Shown here: positions 1-7,873 of the stretch, piece by piece
Position numbering within the stretch: the first letter of the stretch is position 1
Layout of the letters: every line of letters begins with the position of its first letter
Origin: Legionella genomosp. 1
GTDB taxonomy: Bacteria > Pseudomonadota > Gammaproteobacteria > Legionellales > Legionellaceae
Length of the DNA: 8,403 bases
NCBI GenBank assembly: GCA_945865355.1
Contig: CAMBDN010000107.1
Location: 1 to 8,403, forward strand
Reading direction: 5' to 3'
Translations under genes and position numbers: made by a program
Notes under the pieces: generated by a model
What the model saw: the letters and a program-made list of their open reading frames with translations, nothing else
The model's database searches: none
What the model was told of the DNA's origin: nothing

Positions 1-1653
1 ATCACATTGCCTGTTGGCTTTGCATTCTATCAACCCGACCCTGCAAAGAAAGCGTGGGTGACGGAAAATAAACGATTGAAATCGATTGGCACACTAAAAA
101 AAGACCGCCCCAAAGAGCCCCCGAGAGATCCAAACTACCCGACCAAACATGATAGTGGGCCACAAAAATTAATGAAAGCATTGGCTCTATTACATGTTAA
201 TTTTGTTAAAGACAATGCTGATGTTGTACGAGCAAATAGTACTGATCCTGACGACATGGCTTTTGTTCGGTCAAATCTACTTTTTCCTAATCATGGTGCG
301 GGACAAAATGGATATGTTATCCATCATATTCAAGCTGACAGTATACAGCTCATTGAAGGTATACATGAGTTTCAAGCACAACGATTTAAACTGACAGAGG
401 ATATTGAACGGGCGATCTATCAGTCGACCGTTCAACTTGCTCCTCAGGTGCGAGAGCTTCTTGATAGATTATTGAATGATGTTCGTCCTGATAAGCTTGA
501 GGCAGTTCTGATGCTATTGGGAATCGACTACGGGCGAATTGAGTTTAATCCACTGGGTGGGTACTACGTTTACTTGTCGGAAGCAGAACAAGCAAAATTA
601 AAATTTATTGCAAATTTACCACTTACTCCAGAAGAACGTGCATTGATACCGGGATATCGTTTTGCTGTTGAAATGCCGGATAATAAATCGGCAAGAGGAT
701 TCCTTTTTGAGGATATCTTACAGCGTGCTTGGCAAAATCCACAGCCTGGAGCAGGAGGGGTAAAGGGTGAGCGCGAGCCGACAGGAATAAGGGTTCAAAA
801 AGCACGTGCATTTAGATCGGCTCCTATTCCAGAACAAATTAATCCCGCCGAGGTGGAGCTGAATTGTCCGGAGCATATTTTACTAGCTTTTCAGAGCATG
901 TTGAGGGCTAGTCGTTTGTTAGGTACTAATTTCGTCAATCCATATACCAATCGATTAGAGCAATTTCCAGTTGAAGCAACCCAATTAACTGCAAGACATT
1001 TACAAATTCTAGCGCGAAATGAAGCGCAAAATTACAGCGGGGTGATGAGGGTCTCATTGTATAATCAATTTTTATCAGATGATCAAGTGGCTCAAATTCG
1101 ATGTCTTGTTAAAGCAACCACCGTTGCAGGTCTAACCTATGCCACTCATGTGGGTGGGTATCCACGCGGTACCCCTCGAACGCCTTGTCTGACGCCACAA
1201 AAAACAATCGTTATTGATCAGCCAAGCTTGCAATGGTTAGGGGATCTACGAAATATGGGGGGATTGTTTTTTTATCCTCAGCCATTAGCGCAGGATAATA
1301 TTCCACGCAATTATGGGGTATGGCAAGATGCTACATACAGGGCTCTTTTTGGCGCGCCAAGACCAGCAGCTCCTACTGATGCCTTCTTAAATGTCGTATG
1401 GAATGGGATACGTGGTCAGCTTGATTTAAATGGTGTGTCTAACTGTATTGAAACGGAGTTTAGTCAAGCGCTTGATGCGGCTGTCACTCAAGGTAGGTAT
1501 CTTGCTGCTGAAGAGCCGATTAATTTTATATATTTGAAAGCAGGGACAGGGCATTCTTTAAGTGGTTTGGCTCTTGGGGCTGAAGAGACGGCCCGTTTTG
1601 AGGAGGCTAGACTTCAGGGTATATTATATATTACAAGCCTTAAGACGGGTTAG
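1..1653 (+). CDS. Large uncharacterised protein, N-terminal/middle part; 5' end outside window, frame ended early by a 7-bp duplication
   Basis: The frame is open from the first base of the window. The first possible start is a TTG at position 7 with no visible ribosome binding site, so the gene most likely begins to the left. About 550 codons are visible before the stop TAG at 1651-1653. The protein looks soluble: no membrane segment is apparent and the true N-terminus is not visible. I do not recognise a family or a catalytic motif. Recognisable landmarks are a helical, charged stretch near codons 115-190, a Gly/Pro-rich segment near 380-400 (HVGGYPRGTPRTP) and a motif INFIYLKAGTGHSLSG near 507-522. 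The last dozen codons after the repeat at 1620-1633 are out-of-frame read-through. Deleting one repeat unit would continue the protein into the frame that ends at 2434. A secreted effector of an intracellular bacterium is possible by size and style only; that is a guess. Coding character is strong; function is unknown. Confidence 0.75.
   Translation: MTLPVGFAFYQPDPAKKAWVTENKRLKSIGTLKKDRPKEPPRDPNYPTKHDSGPQKLMKALALLHVNFVKDNADVVRANSTDPDDMAFVRSNLLFPNHGAGQNGYVIHHIQADSIQLIEGIHEFQAQRFKLTEDIERAIYQSTVQLAPQVRELLDRLLNDVRPDKLEAVLMLLGIDYGRIEFNPLGGYYVYLSEAEQAKLKFIANLPLTPEERALIPGYRFAVEMPDNKSARGFLFEDILQRAWQNPQPGAGGVKGEREPTGIRVQKARAFRSAPIPEQINPAEVELNCPEHILLAFQSMLRASRLLGTNFVNPYTNRLEQFPVEATQLTARHLQILARNEAQNYSGVMRVSLYNQFLSDDQVAQIRCLVKATTVAGLTYATHVGGYPRGTPRTPCLTPQKTIVIDQPSLQWLGDLRNMGGLFFYPQPLAQDNIPRNYGVWQDATYRALFGAPRPAAPTDAFLNVVWNGIRGQLDLNGVSNCIETEFSQALDAAVTQGRYLAAEEPINFIYLKAGTGHSLSGLALGAEETARFEEARLQGILYITSLKTG
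1620..1633 (+). repeat. Perfect 7-bp tandem duplication TATATTA x2 causing a frameshift
   Basis: Bases 1620-1626 and 1627-1633 are both TATATTA. The codons before it read L-Q-G-I-L in the frame that started at the left edge. If one copy is removed, the reading continues directly as Q-A-L-R-R-V-R-A-L-P-E-I and stays open to 2434. With two copies the frame shifts by +1 and stops at 1651-1653. Seven is not a multiple of three, so each gain or loss of a unit changes the frame. Direct repeats next to each other are typical products and substrates of replication slippage. Seen directly; the mechanism is inferred. Confidence 0.85.
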
Positions 1654-2434
1654 AGCTCTTCCTGAAATCGAGCAACGCACGGTTATTTGCAAAATTGGCC
1701 GAATAGAATTACCTTTCAGTGGTAATTTAGCAACAAACACGCTGTCTGACATCCACAGTGAAGTTGAGGGATTGGGTTTGCTGTGGGGGGGCGCTACGAA
1801 TCTCGATGCTTATACACCGAGACCAGGGTTTGTGAATGCTACGACAAGCTGTGGTGTTTCTCATGCGATGGTTGGTAATGGCGGGCATTTTCTGGGTATC
1901 AGTGCAGCATTTGCAGAAAATTCATATTTAGATCATTTGAATCCTTGTTTTAATATTCAAATGACACCAAGAGTATCTCCTTGGCCAAATAACGTGCCAA
2001 TAGTTGCAGAGCCACGTGCGACTGTTGATAGAGCTAAACAGCATATTTTAGATGGTTTAGAGCAACTCATCGTTAATATCAGAGAGAAAAGAAATGACAG
2101 GGCAACCTGGTTTACGCTTAATACCGATAGTAAATCGGCAAAATTGCGAGCGATTGTAAATTGGTTGAATGCCAATGAGCTTTCTCGTCGACAAAAAATT
2201 GTTATCATGGCGATGATAAGAGATGTTTGTGCAATAAAGCGAAATTACCTAGGATTTCATAGCCCGCAAAGTTTATCTGAGTTTAATCAAATGTTTCATA
2301 AAAGGGAAATAGAACGTATCCGTCATGTGAGTTTTACTGATAGCGATTTAAAAGGGTTAGAAACAAATCCGGATGCAGTGGATGAACTGCTCAGTCGTGT
2401 TACTGTAGCAGAGCGAAGACGAATACCTGGTTAA
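1634..2434 (+). pseudogene. C-terminal part of the same uncharacterised protein, displaced by +1 frameshift
   Basis: This frame continues the protein that is interrupted at 1653. After the tandem repeat the correct reading is LQALRRVRALPEIEQRT, followed by KIGRIELPFSGN and a Gly-rich region with GLLWGGATNLDAYTPRPG, TTSCGVSHAMVGNGGHFLG, then a helical, charged C-terminal third ending in AERRRIPG. About 266 codons remain before the TAA at 2432-2434. The frame is open upstream to a GTG at 1562, but that stretch overlaps good coding sequence in the other frame and reads as a shadow. The first in-frame ATG after the repeat lies deep inside, near 1867, and I see no clear ribosome binding site. Independent translation of the whole fragment is therefore unlikely; it would be made only if the frame is restored by repeat contraction or slippage. 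No known domain is recognised. No terminator hairpin is visible after its stop; the next gene may start 32 bases later. Confidence 0.65.
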
Positions 2435-2466
2435 AATGGTAATACCTAGCAAGAATATATTCGATA

Positions 2467-3330
2467 ATGGTTTTGTGGATGGAAATGGAACAACTGATGA
2501 CCACTAATTTTGAATTGGATAGTAACCGAAAAATGCTAGTGATAGATGGTGAGCGTTTAATGCTACCACCAACACCTGAATCACTAGCTTTCGTTAGCAA
2601 TATCCAACATCTTGTTCAGTCAGAGTTTGCGATGGAGGATATTCGATGCGTCCATCGGCATGCAGATCCTGACCATTTCTTTAAAAAAATTGGACGATTA
2701 CGACGAAAAATATATCTTGATGAAACCTATCATGCTTTGACATTTGGATTGTTTGAAGCGCTTGGATTTAAAAAAAATAATATTGCCTTTGATCCGTTTC
2801 GTTTAAGAGCTATTACCCCAGTGGGGCATTTAAATCCTGCAGCAGCGCCTATTTATTTTCCACATCGCGATACGTGGTATGCTCATCCGCAATCTCTAAT
2901 GGTACTTTGGATACCGCTTCATGATGTAGCAGAGGATGAGACGTTTGTATTTTATCCAGATTATTTTGACAAACCAATACCGAATAATTCAGAGGTCTTC
3001 GATTACGATCAATGGGTTAAAGATGGGCCTGAATTAAAAATTGGCTGGCAAAATGCAAGTTCAGGCACGACGGCTACTTACCCCCGATCTGATATTCATT
3101 ACGATGCGGGAAAGGCCGCTGGATTTTCGTGCAGCAAAGCAAGCCATTTATTATTCTCTGGCGCGCATTACCATAGAACGCTACCCCTGCTTAATGATAA
3201 AACACGGTTTAGTATTGATGTTCGATTTGTACATCTTGATGACATCAAACAAAAAATAGAGGCCCCTAATGTAGATAATCGATCGCGGGGAAGCACACTA
3301 AAAGATTATGTATATGGGAGCCCATTATGA
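2467..3330 (+). CDS. Fe(II)/2-oxoglutarate-dependent oxygenase, phytanoyl-CoA hydroxylase-like
   Basis: Predicted cytosolic non-haem iron oxygenase of 277-287 residues that would couple 2-oxoglutarate decarboxylation to hydroxylation, or another oxidation, of a substrate. Numbering from the ATG at 2467, the iron-binding HxD is H133-R-D135 in PHRDTWYAH. The distal histidine is probably H236 in HYHRTLP, and R247 in KTRFSIDVRF sits where the 2-oxoglutarate-binding arginine lies in the PhyH family. The full facial triad is thus present and the length is normal. In-frame ATGs lie at 2467, 2479, 2485 and 2497. The last has the best-placed purine-rich sequence (TGGAA at 2486-2490) and a natural N-terminus MTTNFELDS, so the true start may be 2497; the longest option is given. 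The stop overlaps the start of the methyltransferase gene (ATGA), implying translational coupling. The likely job is tailoring the substrate or product of the downstream NRPS-like reductase. The exact substrate cannot be read from sequence. Confidence 0.85.
   Translation: MVLWMEMEQLMTTNFELDSNRKMLVIDGERLMLPPTPESLAFVSNIQHLVQSEFAMEDIRCVHRHADPDHFFKKIGRLRRKIYLDETYHALTFGLFEALGFKKNNIAFDPFRLRAITPVGHLNPAAAPIYFPHRDTWYAHPQSLMVLWIPLHDVAEDETFVFYPDYFDKPIPNNSEVFDYDQWVKDGPELKIGWQNASSGTTATYPRSDIHYDAGKAAGFSCSKASHLLFSGAHYHRTLPLLNDKTRFSIDVRFVHLDDIKQKIEAPNVDNRSRGSTLKDYVYGSPL
2486..2490 (+). promoter_or_regulatory. Candidate ribosome binding site favouring the 2497 start
   Basis: TGGAA lies about six bases before the ATG at 2497. 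The ATG at 2467 is preceded only by a weak AAGAA-type stretch. The match is modest, so this is a hint about the start of the oxygenase gene, not proof. Confidence 0.3.
3316..3320 (+). promoter_or_regulatory. Ribosome binding site of the methyltransferase gene
   Basis: GGGAG ends six bases before the ATG at 3327, inside the last codons of the oxygenase gene. It is a good Shine-Dalgarno match with ideal spacing. It supports the start that overlaps the oxygenase stop in an ATGA arrangement. Confidence 0.7.
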
Positions 3331-4091
3331 TTAAAGAGGAAATGCCCTGGTGGAATCTGTTTTTTGATGATTATTTTGCAGATTTACTGTTAGATCGGGA
3401 TGAGCCTGAAAAGCTTGCAAAAGAAGTTGATTTTATTATTAATGAACTGGAACTGCTACAAGGACAGACTGTATTTGATCAATGCTGTGGGACAGGAGAA
3501 ATTGCCTGCGAACTTGCTGCACGAAATATTTACTCGGTCGGCGTAGATCAGTCTAAACCGTATATTGAGCGAGCAAAAATAAAAGCAAAAAACAATAAGT
3601 TATCCTGTGAATTTTATCATGGAGATGCACTGGAATTTGTTAGTCCAATCATTGCCGATGCAGGGCTTAATTGGTATACCAGTTTTGGATATAGCGATGA
3701 CGATGCCATCAATTTAAAAATGCTTAAAAATAGTTATGATAGCTTAAAACCAGGTGGTCGTTTTATATTAGACTATACTAATCCCGCTTATATTTTCCAG
3801 CATTTTACCGAGTATCTTACACTAAAGAAAACATTAGACGACGGGGAGTTAACCGTAAACAAACTGTCCGAAGTCGATTTGCAGCGGGGCATGCTCATAT
3901 CCACGTGGAGCTATGTATTTCCTAATGGCAAGACGGTATCCAAATCGGGTGAATCAAGAATTTATTTTGCAAGAGATCTGAGTGATATGTTGAAAGCTTG
4001 TGGTTTCAAGATCATCAGACTACTCGGCGATATATCGGGATCGTCGCTCACAAAGGATAGTCCTCGCTGTATTGTAGTGGCACAGAAATAA
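3327..4091 (+). CDS. Class I SAM-dependent methyltransferase
   Basis: A 254-residue cytosolic methyltransferase of the small-molecule type (Methyltransf_11/25-like fold). The N-terminus has an aromatic, acidic segment (PWWNLFFDDYFADL, residues 7-20), common in stand-alone enzymes that methylate small metabolites. Motif I, the SAM-binding glycine loop, is VFDQCCGTGEIA at 49-60. The acidic residue after strand 2 is D74 in VGVDQS. GDAL at 99-102 fits motif II/III, and LKPGGRFILDY at 140-150 is the usual strand-5 region. Both ends look complete. The start overlaps the oxygenase stop and has a good ribosome binding site; the next gene starts ten bases after the stop. The acceptor (N, O or C) cannot be told from sequence. 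From context it probably methylates the precursor or product of the NRPS-like reductase. Confidence 0.88.
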   Translation: MIKEEMPWWNLFFDDYFADLLLDRDEPEKLAKEVDFIINELELLQGQTVFDQCCGTGEIACELAARNIYSVGVDQSKPYIERAKIKAKNNKLSCEFYHGDALEFVSPIIADAGLNWYTSFGYSDDDAINLKMLKNSYDSLKPGGRFILDYTNPAYIFQHFTEYLTLKKTLDDGELTVNKLSEVDLQRGMLISTWSYVFPNGKTVSKSGESRIYFARDLSDMLKACGFKIIRLLGDISGSSLTKDSPRCIVVAQK

Positions 4092-4101
4092 GACCTTATG
4101 T

Positions 4102-6903
4102 ATGAATGAATTTATTCGGACATTTAAAGCCATCGCGCAAGCCTATCCTAAAGAGACAGCCATCTGTGTGGACAATACTTGCGAAATAAGCTATTTCGAG
4201 CTGGAATCAAAAGCCATTGCACTGACGAATAAATTTATACAAAACGGAATAAAGGCAGGCCACCTCGTTGCTATAAACATCAGCAAATCACCAGAATATC
4301 TGATTGCCTTGCTGGCCACCTGGATGTCGGGTGCGGCATTTGTACCTATCGAACCAGGGCTTCCTGAGGCACGACGAACATTTTTTCTTGATCAATCAAA
4401 ACCAAATGTCATCATTGATCAATCATTTCACCTCGATGTATGCCACTTGCAGCAGCAATACGATGCTACTCTTGCCTATATTCTATTTACTTCAGGCAGT
4501 ACTGGACAACCGAAAGGCGTAATGGTTTCGCATGCCGGTATTGTTAACTTTATTCAACAACAGATCGCACTATTTCAGATAGGTCCTTCTGATCGCGCGT
4601 TATGGTATCTTTCAAATCAGTTTGATGCGTCTATCTCAGATATTGGCACAGCATTTCTTTCTGGAGCCACGATATGTTTGGTGAGCGGTGATGCACGGTC
4701 CATCGCCAAAAATATACCCATCGTTCTTGAAAAAAATAACATCACGCATTTTGATATTCCTCCATCGCTGCTTGCAACTTTGGATATGAATCAAATCCCT
4801 GTCTGTTTAAAAACAGTTATTATTGGTGGGGAAGTTTGTCCGCAGGATGTGGTCTTGCGGTGGGCAAAAAAAATTCGCCTTATCAATGTATATGGTCCAA
4901 CAGAAGCGACCGTTTGTACCAGTATGGAATGCTGCACTGATCAATGGAAAAATGCATCCATAGGAAAGCCCATTGTTGGTATGAAATACCAGATCTTGAA
5001 TGATGCGTTGCAGCCAACTGATGATGGTGAATTGTATATTTCTGGGGTCGGTCTGGCTTTGGGATACCTCGAAAATCCGGATCTTACAGAAGAAAAATTT
5101 ATCAATTGGAAGGATAACGTTTTTTATCGAACAGGGGATAGAGTAAAACAGGATGCGTGCGGCAATTATATTTATTTAGGTCGTATCGACAGGCAATTGA
5201 AAATTCGTGGTCAACTCATAGCACCCGAAGAAATTGAGGCAGCACTCCATCAACACCCATCCGTATCTATGGTTGCGGTGATTTTTGATACCGAGGATTT
5301 TCCTAAGCAGCTCTTAGCTTTGGTGGAGGCAACCGGTGTTACAGCAAATATACTGCACTATGATTTGAATGCTCGATTGCCTTCTTGGATGATCCCAAAT
5401 CAGATCATCATCGTAGATAGGATTCCAAAAAATGTTAATGGAAAAATAGATTTTAATGCTATAAAAACCATGAAACTTTTTCACCAGCCTCGATGTGATG
5501 CGGTTGTAAACGACGAAATTGCACAACAATTACAACACATTTGCAAAGAGGTACTGGAATTACCCAATTTGCCGTCGATTCATGACAATATCATTCATAC
5601 GCTAGGTGCAAGTTCCCTTGATATTATAAAAATAATTGTATGCGCTGAGCATAAAGGACTGTATTTGTATACGGAAATCATCAATCACCTTCCTACTATT
5701 TATGATTTATCAATCTGGCTTAAAAATTATTATTCGGTGTCTGCTGAGGCGATTTCCACCGCTGTTTTAAAAATGGAATGCATCGAGAAAGCGAGTTTTA
5801 TTGCAGCACCTATCGCATCGTCAAATCAAATATTGTTGACTGGCGCAACTGGTTTTCTGGGGATCCATCTCTTAGAAGAGTTACTATTAAATACGACCGG
5901 CTCTATCATTTGTCTCGTCAGAGCAAACGATGCCGCCGCGGCAATCGATAAAATCCAACAAATTGCAGTGAAATATCATCGCCAAATAGCTGATTTTATT
6001 GATCGAATTACAACAGTTTGCGGGGATATTCGTTTACCCCAACTAGGTCTTGCTGATGAGGAGTGGACGCGATTAGCGAATGATATAGGCTACGTATACC
6101 ACTGTGCGGCTGAAGTGAATATGGTAAAGCCATTTTTAGAGTTAAAGCAAACCAATTTGGAAGGTACCAAAGAAATTGCAAGATTTGCGGCAACTAGCAC
6201 CCTGAAAAAAATCCATTATATTTCAACCTTATCCGTTTTTGTTGCAACCGATCAAAACACAGGTGCTTGTCGCGAAGAGAATAGTCTGGAAAATGCCCAA
6301 TACGTTTATGGAGGATATGCACAAACCAAATGGGCGGCAGAGTATTTTCTACAAAAAAGCGGGCTTGATGTTAGCATTTTCAGACCAGGCTTGATTACCG
6401 GGCATAGTCAAAGCGGTAAAGCATCGAGTCATGATTATTTAACAATGTTTGTGGAAGGCTTAGAATCAACAGGCTCCTTACCGGATGGACCATGGGAGAG
6501 CATACGCCTTGATGCAACCCCGGTCGATTTTGCAGCGAAAGCGATTGTATATTTGTCCCTGCATGCGCCTACTAACTATTACCATATTGTAAATACCCAG
6601 AGTTTTTCTTTGCAAATGATTGTTCATGCGATGAGAAAATATGGCACGCAACTCATAACGTCAGAAGGGTATAAAAAAGCCACGCCAACAGCTTCAATGG
6701 CCGCCTCTTATATGGCACTTTGTCGATTGTCTTGCGAACATCAACTGTTTGAACGCTTCCGTGCTATGGATTTATTTCAAGCAACTGATGTGCTATTCGA
6801 CCAAAGCAATACTCAGCGATATCTAGAAAATACAGGTATTAGTTGTCCTCTTGCAAATGAGATGTTATTGGATAAATATATGACTGAAATCTATGCGTCC
6901 TAA
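4102..6903 (+). CDS. Single-module NRPS-like carboxylic acid reductase (adenylation-carrier-thioester reductase)
   Basis: A 933-residue cytosolic enzyme with three domains. The adenylation domain (about 10-455) shows core A3 YILFTSGSTGQPKG at 126-139, A4 around FDASISD at 174-180, A5 NVYGPTEAT at 262-270, A6 GELYISG from 309, A7 YRTGD at 342-346, A8 GRIDRQLKIRG at 360-370 and the catalytic lysine K448 in NGKID. The carrier (about 470-540) has LGASSLD at 501-507, with S505 as the phosphopantetheine site. The reductase domain (about 575-930) has the NAD(P)-binding GATGFLG at 581-587, STLSV at 708-712 and the catalytic Y739xxxK743 in GYAQTKWAAE. There is no condensation domain. The family (Lys2, carboxylic acid reductases, NRPS-like A-T-R proteins) activates one acid, loads it as a thioester and releases it reductively as an aldehyde or alcohol. 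By hand alignment to GrsA the ten-residue code reads D-A-S-D-I-G-V-V-C-K, nearest in my memory to Glu/Gln-type codes; this is tentative. A phosphopantetheinyl transferase is needed and is not in view. The ribosome binding site is weak. Confidence 0.92.
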   Translation: MNEFIRTFKAIAQAYPKETAICVDNTCEISYFELESKAIALTNKFIQNGIKAGHLVAINISKSPEYLIALLATWMSGAAFVPIEPGLPEARRTFFLDQSKPNVIIDQSFHLDVCHLQQQYDATLAYILFTSGSTGQPKGVMVSHAGIVNFIQQQIALFQIGPSDRALWYLSNQFDASISDIGTAFLSGATICLVSGDARSIAKNIPIVLEKNNITHFDIPPSLLATLDMNQIPVCLKTVIIGGEVCPQDVVLRWAKKIRLINVYGPTEATVCTSMECCTDQWKNASIGKPIVGMKYQILNDALQPTDDGELYISGVGLALGYLENPDLTEEKFINWKDNVFYRTGDRVKQDACGNYIYLGRIDRQLKIRGQLIAPEEIEAALHQHPSVSMVAVIFDTEDFPKQLLALVEATGVTANILHYDLNARLPSWMIPNQIIIVDRIPKNVNGKIDFNAIKTMKLFHQPRCDAVVNDEIAQQLQHICKEVLELPNLPSIHDNIIHTLGASSLDIIKIIVCAEHKGLYLYTEIINHLPTIYDLSIWLKNYYSVSAEAISTAVLKMECIEKASFIAAPIASSNQILLTGATGFLGIHLLEELLLNTTGSIICLVRANDAAAAIDKIQQIAVKYHRQIADFIDRITTVCGDIRLPQLGLADEEWTRLANDIGYVYHCAAEVNMVKPFLELKQTNLEGTKEIARFAATSTLKKIHYISTLSVFVATDQNTGACREENSLENAQYVYGGYAQTKWAAEYFLQKSGLDVSIFRPGLITGHSQSGKASSHDYLTMFVEGLESTGSLPDGPWESIRLDATPVDFAAKAIVYLSLHAPTNYYHIVNTQSFSLQMIVHAMRKYGTQLITSEGYKKATPTASMAASYMALCRLSCEHQLFERFRAMDLFQATDVLFDQSNTQRYLENTGISCPLANEMLLDKYMTEIYAS

Positions 6904-7873
6904 ATCAACAGGATTGGTTCTTGGAAAATTTATGCCTTTGCATAAAGGGCACGAGTTGCTACTCGGTTTTGCTCAACGTTTTGTTGAGAAATTATACGTT
7001 GTTGTAGATAATGTTATTGATGCACCCATTCAGGGAGCATTGCGATGTCAGTGGATTCAAGAATTATTTCCAAATGCTATTGTTTCCTACATTCCGTCGC
7101 CGCTTCCGCAGCGTCCAGAGGAGCACGCTGATTTTTGGAGTATTTGGAAAAAAAATTTAGAAGATCTACTGCCAGAAAAGCCAGACTACTTATTTGCATC
7201 TGAACATTATGGTAATGCGTTAGCAGAAGCGCTGGGAGCGACCTTCATCCCCTTTGATACGCACCGCAACATCGTTCCGGTTTCTGGAACGGCCATTAGG
7301 AATGCCCCTTTATTCCATTGGGAATTTTTATCAGATGGTGCTAAAAAATATTATCTGAAACGTATCTGTATTTTTGGACCAGAATCCACCGGTAAAACAA
7401 GCCTTGCATCGTTACTTGCGAAGCACTATCAAACACGTTGGGTACCAGAATATGCTCGACTTTATATTGAATCAAAACCTGAATTAAAGCAGGAGGATAT
7501 GATTTATATTGCAGAAGGGCAAATCGCTCTGGAAAATACCATCGCTCCTCAGGCTAATAAAATTCTCTTTTGTGATACAGATCCATTAAGCACCGTTCTT
7601 TGGAGTCACTATTTATTTGATACTTGCTCTGAAACGGTCCTGCAACTAGCCGCCCAACAAACCTATGATCTTTATCTATTAATGAGCCCTGATCTCGAGT
7701 GGGAGGAGGATACGGTCCGTTATTTACCGGGTAAGGGAAACGATTTTTTTAACCGCTGTGTCGAGACACTAACGGCTTATCAACGTCCATTTGTTGTGGT
7801 AAGTGGCAGGGAGGATACAAGGCTTTCTTGCGCGATAAATCACATAGAGGCCTTTGTTTCATGTTTGGAATAA
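6893..7873 (+). CDS. NadR-like bifunctional NMN adenylyltransferase / ribosylnicotinamide kinase, without HTH domain
   Basis: A 326-residue cytosolic protein. The N-terminal nucleotidyltransferase domain (about 5-150) has the family signature GKFMPLHKGH at 11-20 and the second signature SGTAIR at 131-136. The C-terminal P-loop kinase domain (about 155-326) starts with Walker A GPESTGKT at 162-169, followed by WVPEYARLYIE at 183-193 and DTDPLST at 228-234. In E. coli, NadR joins NMN adenylyltransferase and nicotinamide riboside kinase to an N-terminal helix-turn-helix repressor domain. That domain is absent here, so this should be a purely enzymatic form, salvaging nicotinamide riboside to NMN and then NAD. 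The ATG overlaps the last 11 bases of the NRPS-like gene, so the two are probably coupled. A salvage enzyme in such an operon is unusual. It may raise NAD(P) supply for the reductase, or have shifted to a pathway nucleotide. Family assignment is strong; the substrate in this setting is open. Confidence 0.88.
   Translation: MRPKSTGLVLGKFMPLHKGHELLLGFAQRFVEKLYVVVDNVIDAPIQGALRCQWIQELFPNAIVSYIPSPLPQRPEEHADFWSIWKKNLEDLLPEKPDYLFASEHYGNALAEALGATFIPFDTHRNIVPVSGTAIRNAPLFHWEFLSDGAKKYYLKRICIFGPESTGKTSLASLLAKHYQTRWVPEYARLYIESKPELKQEDMIYIAEGQIALENTIAPQANKILFCDTDPLSTVLWSHYLFDTCSETVLQLAAQQTYDLYLLMSPDLEWEEDTVRYLPGKGNDFFNRCVETLTAYQRPFVVVSGREDTRLSCAINHIEAFVSCLE
7847..7850 (+). promoter_or_regulatory. Candidate ribosome binding site for the last gene
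   Basis: GAGG ends ten bases before the ATG at 7861, within the end of the NadR-like gene. Spacing is slightly long but acceptable. It supports the start that overlaps the NadR-like stop by 13 bases. Confidence 0.45.

Noticed and set aside
623..811. Minus-strand open frames here and at 1957-2208, 2400-2600, 5314-5529 and 6008-6193
   Set aside because: They are short, lie opposite strongly coding plus-strand genes, and show no protein family features or ribosome binding sites.
1562..1633. GTG start at 1562 for the second half of the broken protein
   Set aside because: The stretch 1562-1626 in that frame overlaps well-formed coding sequence of the upstream frame and reads as a shadow. The true reading of this frame begins after the 7-base repeat.
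2422..2447. Direct repeat AATACCT at 2422-2428 and 2441-2447 around the end of the broken gene; possible operator or hairpin
   Set aside because: It is only seven bases, one copy lies within the coding end, and there is no inverted symmetry strong enough for a terminator or operator.
2435..2466. Promoter or terminator in the gap before the oxygenase gene
   Set aside because: A TATATT is present near 2456, but no acceptable -35 box sits about 17 bases upstream, and no GC-rich hairpin followed by a T-run is visible.
4098..4109. Tiny frame ATG-TAT-GAA-TGA overlapping the start of the NRPS-like gene, as a leader peptide or upstream regulator
   Set aside because: Three codons with no clear ribosome binding site; most likely a chance result of the sequence ATGTATGAATGA.
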